64,000 nucleotides of DNA from DATLWN01 sp963764315 (GTDB lineage: Bacteria > Pseudomonadota > Zetaproteobacteria > Mariprofundales > Mariprofundaceae), in contig CAVXSB010000004.1 of assembly GCA_963764315.1 (NCBI GenBank), forward strand, positions 62,001-126,000, read 5' to 3'. The position numbers were made by a program, and so were the translations under genes. The notes beneath the pieces were generated by a model. It ran no database searches. It was not told the origin of the DNA and saw only the letters and a list, made by a program, of their open reading frames with translations. Shown piece by piece: positions 17,762 to 25,545 of this stretch (within the stretch, counting starts at the first letter, position 1; the number at the start of each line of letters is the position of its first letter).

Positions 17762-18976
17762 ATGGTTTCATCGATTCATGAGTTTGCACCATTTATACCT
17801 AGTGACGAATCTCTCGGGAGATCGTCCCTCCCTGACAAAGCGCTCGAACTGAGCCGTCAGTCAGCAATGCTATCTGGCCAACTGTCCCCAGCTAGCCTTG
17901 ATACGTTGGAACGTTATATGAGCGTGATTAACTCATACTACTCAAACCTCATTGAAGGAAACGCAACGCGTCCACATGAGATTCGGGCGGCTCAGCGAGG
18001 CGAATACAGCGAAGATCCTTCCAAGCGTGATCTACAAAAGGAGTCTTTGGGACACATGGCCGTACAGAAGTGGCTTCGTGAAACCAACCCAGATTTGGAC
18101 ACGCTATTTCACCCTGACTTTATCCGCGAGATTCATCAGCGCTTTTATAACGCGATACCCGAAAGCCTCTGGGTGATTCGTGATAAGCAAGGCGAAGCTG
18201 TCGACAAGGTAATTCCAGGAGCCTGGAGAACGCGACAGGTTGATGTCGGACAGCACGTACCACCTGAACATGAGCAGCTTCCAAAGATCATGGAACTGTT
18301 CTTTGAGACTTACAATGGAAGCCGTTTCAAAGGTGACCGAAGGATTATTGCCATAATGGCAGCGCACCACCGCTTTGCCTGGGCCCACCCATTCATCGAT
18401 GGTAATGGCCGGGTAGGAAGGTTGCTGACTGATGCCGCATTAAAGGCAGCAGGGCTCGATAGCTATGGCGCATGGTGTTTGAGTCGGGGATTGGCAAGAT
18501 CATCGCAGCAGTACAAGCTTAATTTGGCCGTAGCAGACGAGCCTCGAATTGGTGCATATGACGGCCGAGGCCCATTGACTGAAAAGGGCCTGATGCAGTT
18601 TTGTGAGTACATGCTGAACACAGCTATTGATCAGGTTACCTATGTCAGCGGCCTGCTCGACCTGAGGAGTTTGCGAAAGCGCATCGAGTCCTACGTACAA
18701 GCAAGGAATGACAGCAGAGTTACCGGAATGACAGCAGACCTAAAACCTGTTGCTGCGATCATGCTTCATACAGCGTTTATCCAAGGGGAGATTGAACGTT
18801 CTCAAGCCATTGAGATGTCGGGCATGCCAGAGAGAAGTGCTCGACGCTTGCTCTCTCAGCTGAAGAGTGACGGCCTGCTCAGTGAGACAAGCAGCAAATC
18901 CCCTTTGCGATGGGAAATTCCAGAGCATGCGGAGCCATGGTATTTTCCGGACATGGCCCCACAGAACAACCTGTAG
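17762..18976 (+). CDS. Fic-domain protein (AMPylase type, class II) with C-terminal winged helix
   Basis: The 404-residue protein has a Fic N-terminal domain, then the catalytic HPFIDGNGRVGR (residues 209-220), a perfect HxFx(D/E)GNGRxxR motif. An inhibitory helix motif, SNLIEG at 61-66, lies N-terminal to it, which makes it a class II Fic that holds its own active site shut. The last 70 or so residues look like a winged helix-turn-helix (SQAIEMSG..SARRLLSQLKSDGLL), common in Fic proteins that bind DNA. Fic enzymes move AMP from ATP onto protein hydroxyls. The ATG at 17762 has GAGAGG 9 bases upstream; a TTG at 17708 adds 18 residues. Base composition is unlike its neighbours, suggesting transfer. 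Confidence 0.92.
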   Translation: MVSSIHEFAPFIPSDESLGRSSLPDKALELSRQSAMLSGQLSPASLDTLERYMSVINSYYSNLIEGNATRPHEIRAAQRGEYSEDPSKRDLQKESLGHMAVQKWLRETNPDLDTLFHPDFIREIHQRFYNAIPESLWVIRDKQGEAVDKVIPGAWRTRQVDVGQHVPPEHEQLPKIMELFFETYNGSRFKGDRRIIAIMAAHHRFAWAHPFIDGNGRVGRLLTDAALKAAGLDSYGAWCLSRGLARSSQQYKLNLAVADEPRIGAYDGRGPLTEKGLMQFCEYMLNTAIDQVTYVSGLLDLRSLRKRIESYVQARNDSRVTGMTADLKPVAAIMLHTAFIQGEIERSQAIEMSGMPERSARRLLSQLKSDGLLSETSSKSPLRWEIPEHAEPWYFPDMAPQNNL

Positions 18977-19194
18977 GTACAGAGATCATGAACCAGATAG
19001 GCTACTAGCAGTCTACAACAATACTACAAGGCACCGTTTGTGGGTGAACACAACCGTTAAAGTACGACTACAGGCATACTGCATGGCGACTAGCATGATT
19101 CTTCTAACCCATCGATTCAATGGTTTGTTTTCGCAAAACTAATGGCTACGGTTTCTTTGTGGACTATCCCTAATTCAGTAAACGCTTGTTTGCA

Positions 19195-19414
19195 CTACAC
19201 CGCACTTATGTACCGTGATCCCTTTCCATAGCGGCTTAGAAGATCTGCAAACGTTGTTCGCTCCGCTTCGGTATGAGACCGAAATAAACCCCGGCCCCTG
19301 CGCAACTCGATATCCCTTTGCCCATGCCTCAGCCTCGGCTTTGGTCTCGAAGGTTCTGGTCTGAGTCGGATATCCCTTCCTACGGATTTTTTGTTTACCA
19401 CTGATAGTCGCCAC
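19195..19414 (-). pseudogene. Tyrosine integrase, 5' remnant, frameshifted
   Basis: From GTG at 19414 the frame reads VATISG..IRRKGYPTQTRTFETKAEAEAWAK, the arm-binding N-terminus of phage-type integrases. Near position 19330 the match moves to another frame: FRSHTEAERTTFADLLSRYGKG, which then stops at 19195. Only about 70 of an expected 330 or more residues remain, with no catalytic domain. It lies 157 bases from the tRNA-Ala 3' end, the usual place of the integrase in such elements. Gene is dead. Confidence 0.78.
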
Positions 19415-19479
19415 GATTGATAATTGATGCCATAAACAGGGCCTCCTGGAGGGGAGCTTTTTAGTGCTCACGGTCTCAA

Positions 19480-19490
19480 AATTGTCCCAT
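19480..19490. repeat. 11-bp direct repeat, right copy
   Basis: AATTGTCCCAT, the partner of 17436-17446, lies between the integrase remnant and the tRNA, directly preceded by GTCTCAA at 19473-19479. Confidence 0.5.
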
Positions 19491-19514
19491 AAAAGGCTAT
19501 ATACGCAACGTGGG

Positions 19515-19540
19515 CGCCCGCGGGTTTTACGCCGCGGGCG
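19515..19540. other. Strong GC hairpin downstream of tRNA-Ala
   Basis: CGCCCGCGG pairs perfectly with CCGCGGGCG across an 8-base loop, about 30 bases past the tRNA 3' end. No T run follows on either strand, so it could aid tRNA 3' processing or be part of the integration region. Confidence 0.45.
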
Positions 19541-19570
19541 AATTATCAAAATGATATCAAGATGTTGAAT

Positions 19571-19646
<76 letters not shown>

Positions 19647-19722
19647 ATCTACCCGTGCATTGTAATCGCTGTTCCGGGCTTCGCCTAGATGCCGGGCCCG
19701 GGAATCTGCTAGGCTGGCATGC

Positions 19723-20181
19723 ATGGCTGCCAGCCCGCATACCACCGTCCACTACCGATCGCCATTCGGCCGCTTGGTGCTGGAGCTTGATGGCGCCATC
19801 TGCCGTGGCCTGCACCTGGAGCACCGCCACGTCGCACACGAATGCCCGCCCGACCATCCGGTGGCCCTGTGGCTGCGCGCCTATTTCACCGGCCACGTGC
19901 TGCCGCTGCCGGCCATGGCGCCCCCGCACACGCCGTTCCAGGCGCGCCTGCGCCAGTCCCTGCTCGCAATTCCGCGCGGGGAGACGAAAACCTATGGCGA
20001 ACTGGCGGGCATACTGCGTTCGTCCCCGCGCGCCGTCGGCCAGGCACTGGGTGCCAACCCGCTGCCCATCCTGATCCCCTGCCACCGCGTGGTGGCCGCC
20101 AACGGCCTCGGTGGCTTCGGCGGCGGCCTGGCATGGAAGCAGCATCTGCTGAACCTGGAATCGGTCCGACCGTACCGCTAG
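19723..20181 (+). CDS. ogt: Methylated-DNA--protein-cysteine methyltransferase
   Basis: The 152-residue protein has the catalytic segment ILIPCHRVVAANG with the acceptor cysteine near 120, preceded by the DNA-binding helix region GETKTYGELA and the arginine finger SSPRAVGQAL. It removes O6-alkyl groups from guanine by transferring them to itself. The N-terminal domain is short, as in Ogt. Its stop directly abuts the stop of the convergent SIMPL gene. Confidence 0.93.
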   Translation: MAASPHTTVHYRSPFGRLVLELDGAICRGLHLEHRHVAHECPPDHPVALWLRAYFTGHVLPLPAMAPPHTPFQARLRQSLLAIPRGETKTYGELAGILRSSPRAVGQALGANPLPILIPCHRVVAANGLGGFGGGLAWKQHLLNLESVRPYR

Positions 20182-20883
20182 CTATTTGGCGGGATAATCC
20201 CTTTCGGGCAACTGAATCTCACCGCGCACCGTCACCTTCACCAGGCTTTCTCCTGGCGCCAGCGCCGGCGTCGGGGCACCCCTGGCCATGGCCATCATCG
20301 GCCTCGGTGCGGGGCCGGTGCTATCCGTGCTCAGGCGCAGGATACGAAAGGATGTGGCATCCAGGGCCTTGGCGGTGGCGGCAGCTTTGGCACGGAAGCG
20401 GGCGATGGCCTGCATGCGCAGCTTATCCCGTGCCGCCTGCAGCGCCGCGGCCGAGGCCTGGAAACGCAGCCCGTCCAGATGCGCGCCGGCGCGCTCGATG
20501 GTATCCACCCAGCCGGCCACGGCGGCAAGGTCATGGCTTTCGGCCTGACCGCTCTGCACCAGGCGCCAGCCGTTCCTGACCCGCCGGTGCGACACCTTAT
20601 CGTCACGCCAGAGCGGCTCGAGGCGCCGCCCGGTGGTGGCCAGCACGACGTCCTTCTCGCGTCCCAGGCGATCACTGACGGCCTGGCTGATGCGGTTGAC
20701 CCGCTGACTGAGCGCATCGGCCTGCGTCCCCTCGGCCTCGATGCGAAAGCGCACGACGGCTTCGTCGTTGGGCAGCATCTGCGAGGCCTGGGCGCTCAAC
20801 GATACGACGCTGCCCTTCTTTACCTCATCGGCCACGGCGGGCACGGAGATCAGCAGCAGGATGGCGAATAAAGCAGTGCGCAT
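20182..20883 (-). CDS. SIMPL-domain (DUF541) periplasmic protein
   Basis: The 233-residue protein has a signal peptide (hydrophobic 4-16, cleavage near AVA-DEV) and the SIMPL pattern: VVSLSAQAS near the start, RISQAVSDRLG, then KLRMQAIARFRAKAAATAKALD in the second half. Family members are periplasmic or outer-membrane linked and of unclear role (YggE is linked to oxidative stress). It diverges from trmFO with about 50 bases between starts. Confidence 0.85.
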   Translation of the reverse strand: MRTALFAILLLISVPAVADEVKKGSVVSLSAQASQMLPNDEAVVRFRIEAEGTQADALSQRVNRISQAVSDRLGREKDVVLATTGRRLEPLWRDDKVSHRRVRNGWRLVQSGQAESHDLAAVAGWVDTIERAGAHLDGLRFQASAAALQAARDKLRMQAIARFRAKAAATAKALDATSFRILRLSTDSTGPAPRPMMAMARGAPTPALAPGESLVKVTVRGEIQLPERDYPAK

Positions 20884-20934
20884 GGCTCATGGTATAGCGC
20901 TGCGCTTGCAGCTTCGCAAGCCGGCCGTAATCTG

Positions 20935-22305
20935 ATGCCCATGCAGATTCCCCCCATCACCATCATCGGCGCCGGCCTGGCCGGTTCCGAGGCCGCCTGG
21001 CAGCTGGCCCGCCGTGGCCTGCGCGTGCGCCTGCACGAGATGCGCCCGGCCACGCAGACGCCGGCCCACCGCACCGGCAACCTGGCCGAGCTCGTGTGCT
21101 CCAACTCCTTCCGCGCCGACAACATCGAGAATGCCGTGGGCCTGCTGCACGCAGAGATGCGGCAACTCGATTCGCTGATCATGCAGGCGGCCGACCATGC
21201 CCGGCTGCCTGCCGGCGGGGCACTGGCTGTCGACCGCGAACTGTTCTCGCAGACCGTCAGCGAGGCGATCCGGGGCGAGCCGCTCATCGAGATCGTCCCC
21301 GGCGAGGTGCAGCAGATTCCGGATGAAGGCCTCGTGCTCGTCGCCTCCGGCCCACTAACCGCCGATGCCCTGTTCGCATCAATCGCCCGGCTGACCGGCG
21401 AGGATCAACTGAGCTTCTTCGATGCCATCGCCCCGGTCGTCGATGCCGAGTCCATCGACATGGACGCCGCCTACTGGAAGTCACGCTACGACAAGAACCT
21501 GGCCGAAGGATCAACCGGCGATTACCTGAACTGCCCGATGAATCGCGAACAGTACGAAGCCTTCATCGACGCCCTGCTGGCGGCCGAGAAGGTCGAGTTC
21601 AAGGGCTTCGAGGATATCCCGTACTTCGAGGGCTGCATGCCCATCGAAGTGATGGCGGAACGCGGGCGTGACACGCCGCGCTTCGGCCCGATGAAGCCGG
21701 TGGGCCTGGCACATCCGGTGACGGGCGCGGTGCCGTATGCCGTGGTACAGCTTCGCCAGGACAACCGCGCCAAATCCCTGATGAATATGGTCGGCTTCCA
21801 GACCAAGATGAAATACGGCGAGCAACTGCGCGTGCTGCGCATGATCCCGGGTCTGGAGAAGGCCGAGTTCTTCCGCCTTGGCTCGTTGCACCGCAACACC
21901 TTCATCCGCTCGCCCATGCTGCTGGACGGCACACTGCGCCTGAAAAGCGACCCGCGCATCCTGTTCGCCGGCCAGATCACCGGTGTCGAGGGCTATGTGG
22001 AGTCGGCCTCCATGGGCCTGATGGCCGGCATCTTCCTTGCCGATATCGCCCACGGGCGCACGCCGCTTCCCCCGCCCGACACCACGGCGCACGGTGCCCT
22101 GCTCGGGCACATCTCCGGCACGCGGGCCGAGGACTTCCAGCCGATGAACATCAATTTCGGCCTGCTGCCGCCGGGCCCTTCCAAGGATGGAAACCGCCGA
22201 CTTGGCAAAAGCGAACGCCGGGGCAAGATTGCGCAAAGGGCATTGGCCGAGCTGGAGAACTGGCGACATGCCCTGGCCGATGCCGGCCAGCATGGGGAGG
22301 AATGA
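20935..22305 (+). CDS. trmFO: TrmFO, folate-dependent tRNA m5U54 methyltransferase
   Basis: The 456-residue flavoprotein has the FAD motif GAGLAGSEAAW (about residues 11-21), HEMRPATQTPAHRT, and the ELVCSNSFRADN block that carries a catalytic cysteine; the GQITGVEGYVESA block lies near the C-terminus. It makes 5-methyluridine-54 in tRNA using methylenetetrahydrofolate, the route of Gram-positives and some proteobacteria rather than the SAM-dependent TrmA. It is distinct from the MnmG in this window (30702-32594), which is a paralogous family. Start ATG at 20935 or 20941. It overlaps ppnP by 4 bases. Confidence 0.93.
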   Translation: MPMQIPPITIIGAGLAGSEAAWQLARRGLRVRLHEMRPATQTPAHRTGNLAELVCSNSFRADNIENAVGLLHAEMRQLDSLIMQAADHARLPAGGALAVDRELFSQTVSEAIRGEPLIEIVPGEVQQIPDEGLVLVASGPLTADALFASIARLTGEDQLSFFDAIAPVVDAESIDMDAAYWKSRYDKNLAEGSTGDYLNCPMNREQYEAFIDALLAAEKVEFKGFEDIPYFEGCMPIEVMAERGRDTPRFGPMKPVGLAHPVTGAVPYAVVQLRQDNRAKSLMNMVGFQTKMKYGEQLRVLRMIPGLEKAEFFRLGSLHRNTFIRSPMLLDGTLRLKSDPRILFAGQITGVEGYVESASMGLMAGIFLADIAHGRTPLPPPDTTAHGALLGHISGTRAEDFQPMNINFGLLPPGPSKDGNRRLGKSERRGKIAQRALAELENWRHALADAGQHGEE

Positions 22306-22583
22306 TGTTCAAGATCAACGAATACTTCCAAGGCAAGGTGAAATCGATTGCCTTCCAGAGCGAGGAGGGAAGGGCGACGGTCGGTGTCATCGCCCCCGGC
22401 GAATACGAGTTCGGCACCGTCGATCCCGAAACGATGACCGTCACCAGCGGCATCGTGGAGGCCAGGCTGCCCGGTGGGGACTGGGAAAGCTATACCGCCG
22501 GCCAGTCCTTCGACATCGCCGGCAACGCCCGCTTCCAGGTACGGCTGGCGGCCGAGGCCTCTTATTTCTGCCAGTACCGCTGA
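22302..22583 (+). CDS. ppnP: Pyrimidine/purine nucleoside phosphorylase PpnP
   Basis: The 93-residue cupin-fold protein has the PpnP/YaiE layout: EYFQGKVKSI near the start, GVIAPGEYEFGT in the middle, and GNARFQV..ASYFCQY at the end. It splits nucleosides with phosphate into free base and ribose-1-phosphate. It starts inside the trmFO stop region (4-base overlap), a coupling that may tie nucleoside salvage to tRNA modification only by position. Confidence 0.9.
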   Translation: MMFKINEYFQGKVKSIAFQSEEGRATVGVIAPGEYEFGTVDPETMTVTSGIVEARLPGGDWESYTAGQSFDIAGNARFQVRLAAEASYFCQYR

Positions 22584-22629
22584 GCCGCCAAGCCGGGCGC
22601 CCAGCCCATCCCATGTGACGCTGCCCGGC

Positions 22630-23472
22630 ATGGCAGCGCCGTATCCGACGCTGCCGGACTTCCTGGCGGCACGCTTCCCGCGCATCGGCCGCGAGATCTG
22701 GATGGAGCGACTGCTCGCCGGCAAGGTGCACGACGCCGCCAGCGGCGAGACCCTGACGCCCGAGGCCCCCTACCGGCCGGGCTTGCGCCTGCGCTACTAC
22801 CGGGAGGTGGCCGAGGAGCCGCGTATCCCATTCGACGAACACATCCTGTACCAGAACGCGCACATGCTCATCGCCTGCAAGCCGCACTTCCTGCCCGTGA
22901 CGCCGGTCGGCAACGCCGTTAACGAATGCCTGCTGCACCGGCTGAAGCGGCGCACCGGTATCGATGATCTGGTGCCGGTACACCGCCTGGACAGCGGCAC
23001 CGCCGGGCTCGTGCTGTTCTCCGTCCGGCCCGAGACCCGGGCACACTACTTCGCGCTGTTCCGGCAGGGACGCGTAAGCAAGGGCTACGAGGCGATCGGC
23101 CGTCCGCCCGCCCAAGGCGGCGATCGCTGGCATATCGAAAGCCGCATCGAGCGCTCGGAACCCTGGTTCACCTACCGAGAGGTGGCGGGCCCGCCCAATG
23201 CCGTCAGCGACATCGCGCTGGCGTCCTGCCGGGACGGACGGGCCCTGTACCACCTGCAACCGTTGACCGGCAAGACCCATCAGCTGCGCCTGCACCTGGC
23301 CCGTATCGGCGCCTTCATCGAGAACGACCTGTTATACCCATCCGTCCGCCCGCGAAACGGGACACCGGATTATGCGCGCCCGATGCAGCTCTTGGCCAAA
23401 GAGCTGTCCTTCACCGACCCGGTCAGCGGTACACCCCGCCGCTGGTGCTCGCCACGCAGCCTGCATTGGTGA
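22630..23472 (+). CDS. RluA-family RNA pseudouridine synthase
   Basis: The 280-residue protein has the catalytic HRLDSGTAGLVLF with the key aspartate near 120, KGYEAI in the lysine position, and TGKTHQLRLHL as the last RNA-binding block. The N-terminal segment KPHFLPVTP..GIDDLVPVHRLD is that of an uncharacterised RluA subgroup; the target rRNA or tRNA site is unknown. ATG 22630 was picked by family fit since the longer frame from 22474 overlaps ppnP. It overlaps the next gene by 4 bases (GTGA). Confidence 0.88.
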   Translation: MAAPYPTLPDFLAARFPRIGREIWMERLLAGKVHDAASGETLTPEAPYRPGLRLRYYREVAEEPRIPFDEHILYQNAHMLIACKPHFLPVTPVGNAVNECLLHRLKRRTGIDDLVPVHRLDSGTAGLVLFSVRPETRAHYFALFRQGRVSKGYEAIGRPPAQGGDRWHIESRIERSEPWFTYREVAGPPNAVSDIALASCRDGRALYHLQPLTGKTHQLRLHLARIGAFIENDLLYPSVRPRNGTPDYARPMQLLAKELSFTDPVSGTPRRWCSPRSLHW

Positions 23473-24281
23473 ATCGGCGCCCCTGGACGGGGTTCGCCCT
23501 GGCCATGCTGCTGCTGGTATGGCCCGCATACGCCCACAGCCAGGGTGATCAGCTGCCGCCGCTTCCGGCATCCGAGCGGGCGGCCATCGCCCAACGCATC
23601 TATCGCAACGAATGCGCCGGAAATCCAGCCTACCTCGTCACCTGGAACCGTGGCGAGGATTTCATGTCGCTCGGCATCGGGCATTTCATCTGGTATCCGT
23701 TGGGAAAAAAGGGACCGTTCGCCGAGAGTTTCCCGATGCTGATCCGCTTCATGCGGGCTCGGCATGCGCGCCTGCCGGCCTGGCTGGCTGCAGATCCCGT
23801 GCCGCCGGCACCCTGGGCGGACCGCTCGGCCTTCATGGCCGCGCAGCGGCATGACGATGCGCGAATCTCGGGGCTGCGCCGCCTTCTGCTGCACACCCAG
23901 GCCCTGCAGACCGCCTTCATGGCCTTGCGCATGCGCAAGGCGCTGCCGCGCGTGTTGGCCGCCGCAGCGCCATCACGGCAGGCAACTATCCGCCGCCAGT
24001 TCATGCGCTTGGCCAAGGCACCTGGGGGCTATTACCCGCTGATGGATTACGTCAACTTCAAGGGCGAGGGAACCGATCCCTCCGAGCGCTACCAAGGCAA
24101 GGGCTGGGGCCTGCTGCAGGTGCTAGCGCATATGGATGATCATGGCCCGGCAAGGGCTGCCTTCGCCGATGCGGCGGCACGCATACTGCGCCGCCGCGTA
24201 CGACTATCTCCACCGGCACGGCATGAGGCACGCTGGCTGCCCGGCTGGCTGAAACGAGTGCGCAGCTATACGGGCGGATAA
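23469..24281 (+). CDS. Secreted protein of unknown function (conserved SLGIGHFIWYP motif)
   Basis: With the GTG at 23469 the protein has 270 residues and a signal peptide (hydrophobic 8-22). The first third contains IYRNECAG..LVTWNRGEDF then SLGIGHFIWYPLGKKGPF, a run of aromatic and charged residues that looks like an enzyme site (conserved Glu, Asp, His and Trp). A GYYPLMDYVNFKGEG..GKGWGLLQVL segment follows. I do not recognise a characterised family; a peptidoglycan- or sugar-active enzyme is conceivable from the E..W..G..H spacing, but this is a guess. It is translationally coupled to the pseudouridine synthase gene. Confidence 0.75.
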   Translation: MNRRPWTGFALAMLLLVWPAYAHSQGDQLPPLPASERAAIAQRIYRNECAGNPAYLVTWNRGEDFMSLGIGHFIWYPLGKKGPFAESFPMLIRFMRARHARLPAWLAADPVPPAPWADRSAFMAAQRHDDARISGLRRLLLHTQALQTAFMALRMRKALPRVLAAAAPSRQATIRRQFMRLAKAPGGYYPLMDYVNFKGEGTDPSERYQGKGWGLLQVLAHMDDHGPARAAFADAAARILRRRVRLSPPARHEARWLPGWLKRVRSYTGG

Positions 24282-24285
24282 GCGC

Positions 24286-24978
24286 TCAGGATCGTTCGTC
24301 GGCCTGCTCCAGCCAGCGGCGCACCCAGGCCGGCGTCAACCGCTTGCCCTGGCGCAGCGAATCCGCCTCCAGGCTGCGCAGCATCTGCGGCAACGCGTCC
24401 AGGCGACGAGGCAGGCGCACGAGCAGGGTATCCAGCACCGCATCGGGGATCTCCCACTGCAGGCTGGTGGCGACGGCGCGCATGATGCGGCGCAATTCCG
24501 CATCGGCACGCGGCGCCTGCATCTCCACCCGTTCCATGCCCTTCAGCCGACTCTCCAGCTCCGGCGGCATCGACCCGGGATCGCGCCAGGCGATCAACAT
24601 CGGCCGGCGCATATCGCGGGCCCGTTCCAGCAGGTGAAACAGCGCAAGGGCCTGCGCCTGGCTCAGCGGACCGGCCTCGACGTCCACGGCCCAGAAGGCC
24701 TTGGACTCGAGCGGCACCAGCCAGCGGCGCACCCATTGCAGCGCATGCCCCGCTTCGTCGGCACCCACCGAGATCAGACCCAGCGACGCGTGCTCCGCCG
24801 CCAGCAGGGACAACAGGTGAGACTTACCGGCCACCTCGTTGGAAGTCAGCCACAGCCGCCCCCCGTGCACCAGCCACAGGGCCAGCCGGTTGGTCGCCGC
24901 CTCCACCCCGGCGTGACGCACCCAGGCATCGCTGTCGGACCAAGCGGGGAAACGCCAGTCCAGCCGTTGTTGACGCAT
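24286..24978 (-). CDS. hda: Hda-like DnaA-related regulator
   Basis: The 230-residue protein is a DnaA AAA+ domain without DNA-binding domain, the Hda layout. It begins QQRLDWRFPAW like a clamp-binding region, and has a P-loop EVAGKSHL in which the first glycine of GxxxxGKS is serine. A DRAP-type helical lid and a LRSLEADSLRQGKRLTPAWVRRWL end follow. Hda with the sliding clamp drives ATP hydrolysis by DnaA. The ATG at 24978 is 2 bases past the pgsA stop. Close to pgsA and DUF2066, an order known from other gamma-like genomes. Confidence 0.85.
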   Translation of the reverse strand: MRQQRLDWRFPAWSDSDAWVRHAGVEAATNRLALWLVHGGRLWLTSNEVAGKSHLLSLLAAEHASLGLISVGADEAGHALQWVRRWLVPLESKAFWAVDVEAGPLSQAQALALFHLLERARDMRRPMLIAWRDPGSMPPELESRLKGMERVEMQAPRADAELRRIMRAVATSLQWEIPDAVLDTLLVRLPRRLDALPQMLRSLEADSLRQGKRLTPAWVRRWLEQADERS

Positions 24979-24980
24979 CT

Positions 24981-25517
24981 CTAGTCCCTTTCTTCGGCCC
25001 GCACAGCCTTGATCGTCCACAGCAACATGTACTGCACACCGGAAATGCAGGTGAAGGCAAAGGTCAGCCAGATCACGGTCGGCTTGAGCCAGCCCGGCAG
25101 GGCAAACAGCGGATCGATCAGTACCACGAGGACCAGCGCGATCTGCAAAAAGGTCGTCGCCTTCGAGGTCAGGGTCGGCCGCATCTCCAGCTTATGCGTG
25201 ACCACCTCGTAGAGGATAGCGCCGATGACGATGATGACATCCCGGAAGATCACGGCCAGAAACAGGAACAACGGCACCTTGCCGGTGAGAAACAGCGCCA
25301 CGATGGAGCTGATCAACATCAGCTTGTCGGCTAGGGGGTCGAGAAAGGCGCCGGCGATGGTGCGCTGGTTGAAATGACGGGCGATGGCACCATCGAGCAT
25401 ATCGGAAAGCCCGGCCAGCAACATCGCCGTCAGGGCCAGGGCCAGCTCGTCCTCGATGATGGCGTAGACGATAACCGGGGTCAGCACGATGCGCAGCAGG
25501 GTCAGCGCATTGGGCAC
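24981..25517 (-). CDS. pgsA: CDP-diacylglycerol--glycerol-3-phosphate 3-phosphatidyltransferase
   Basis: The protein has about 178 residues from GTG 25517 and 4-5 membrane segments. The CDP-alcohol phosphatidyltransferase motif is complete: DMLDGAIARHFNQR..GAFLDPLADK, i.e. D-x2-DG-x2-AR-x8-G-x3-D-x3-D. It makes phosphatidylglycerol phosphate at the inner membrane. The start is uncertain: a TTG at 25557 would overlap the DUF2066 gene end and adds 13 residues. The GTG fits the usual N-terminus, NxPNxLTLLR. Confidence 0.92.
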   Translation of the reverse strand: MPNALTLLRIVLTPVIVYAIIEDELALALTAMLLAGLSDMLDGAIARHFNQRTIAGAFLDPLADKLMLISSIVALFLTGKVPLFLFLAVIFRDVIIVIGAILYEVVTHKLEMRPTLTSKATTFLQIALVLVVLIDPLFALPGWLKPTVIWLTFAFTCISGVQYMLLWTIKAVRAEERD

Positions 25518-25545
25518 ATTGAGGATGTCCCCGCCCAGCTCCCCC

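Larger units (their letters stand above)
17282..19570. mobile_element. Remnant integrative element at the tRNA-Ala(CGC) 3' end
   Basis: The stretch is visibly AT-richer than both flanks. On the right it begins exactly at the 3' end of tRNA-Ala (19571). On the left it ends in a copy of that tRNA's 3' half (17282-17330) in the same orientation, as expected of attL/attR made by integration into a tRNA. Next to the tRNA end is a broken tyrosine integrase (19195-19414). The only intact gene is fic. The 218 bases 18977-19194 and the 155 bases 19415-19569 hold no gene. The element looks decayed and immobile. Confidence 0.75.
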
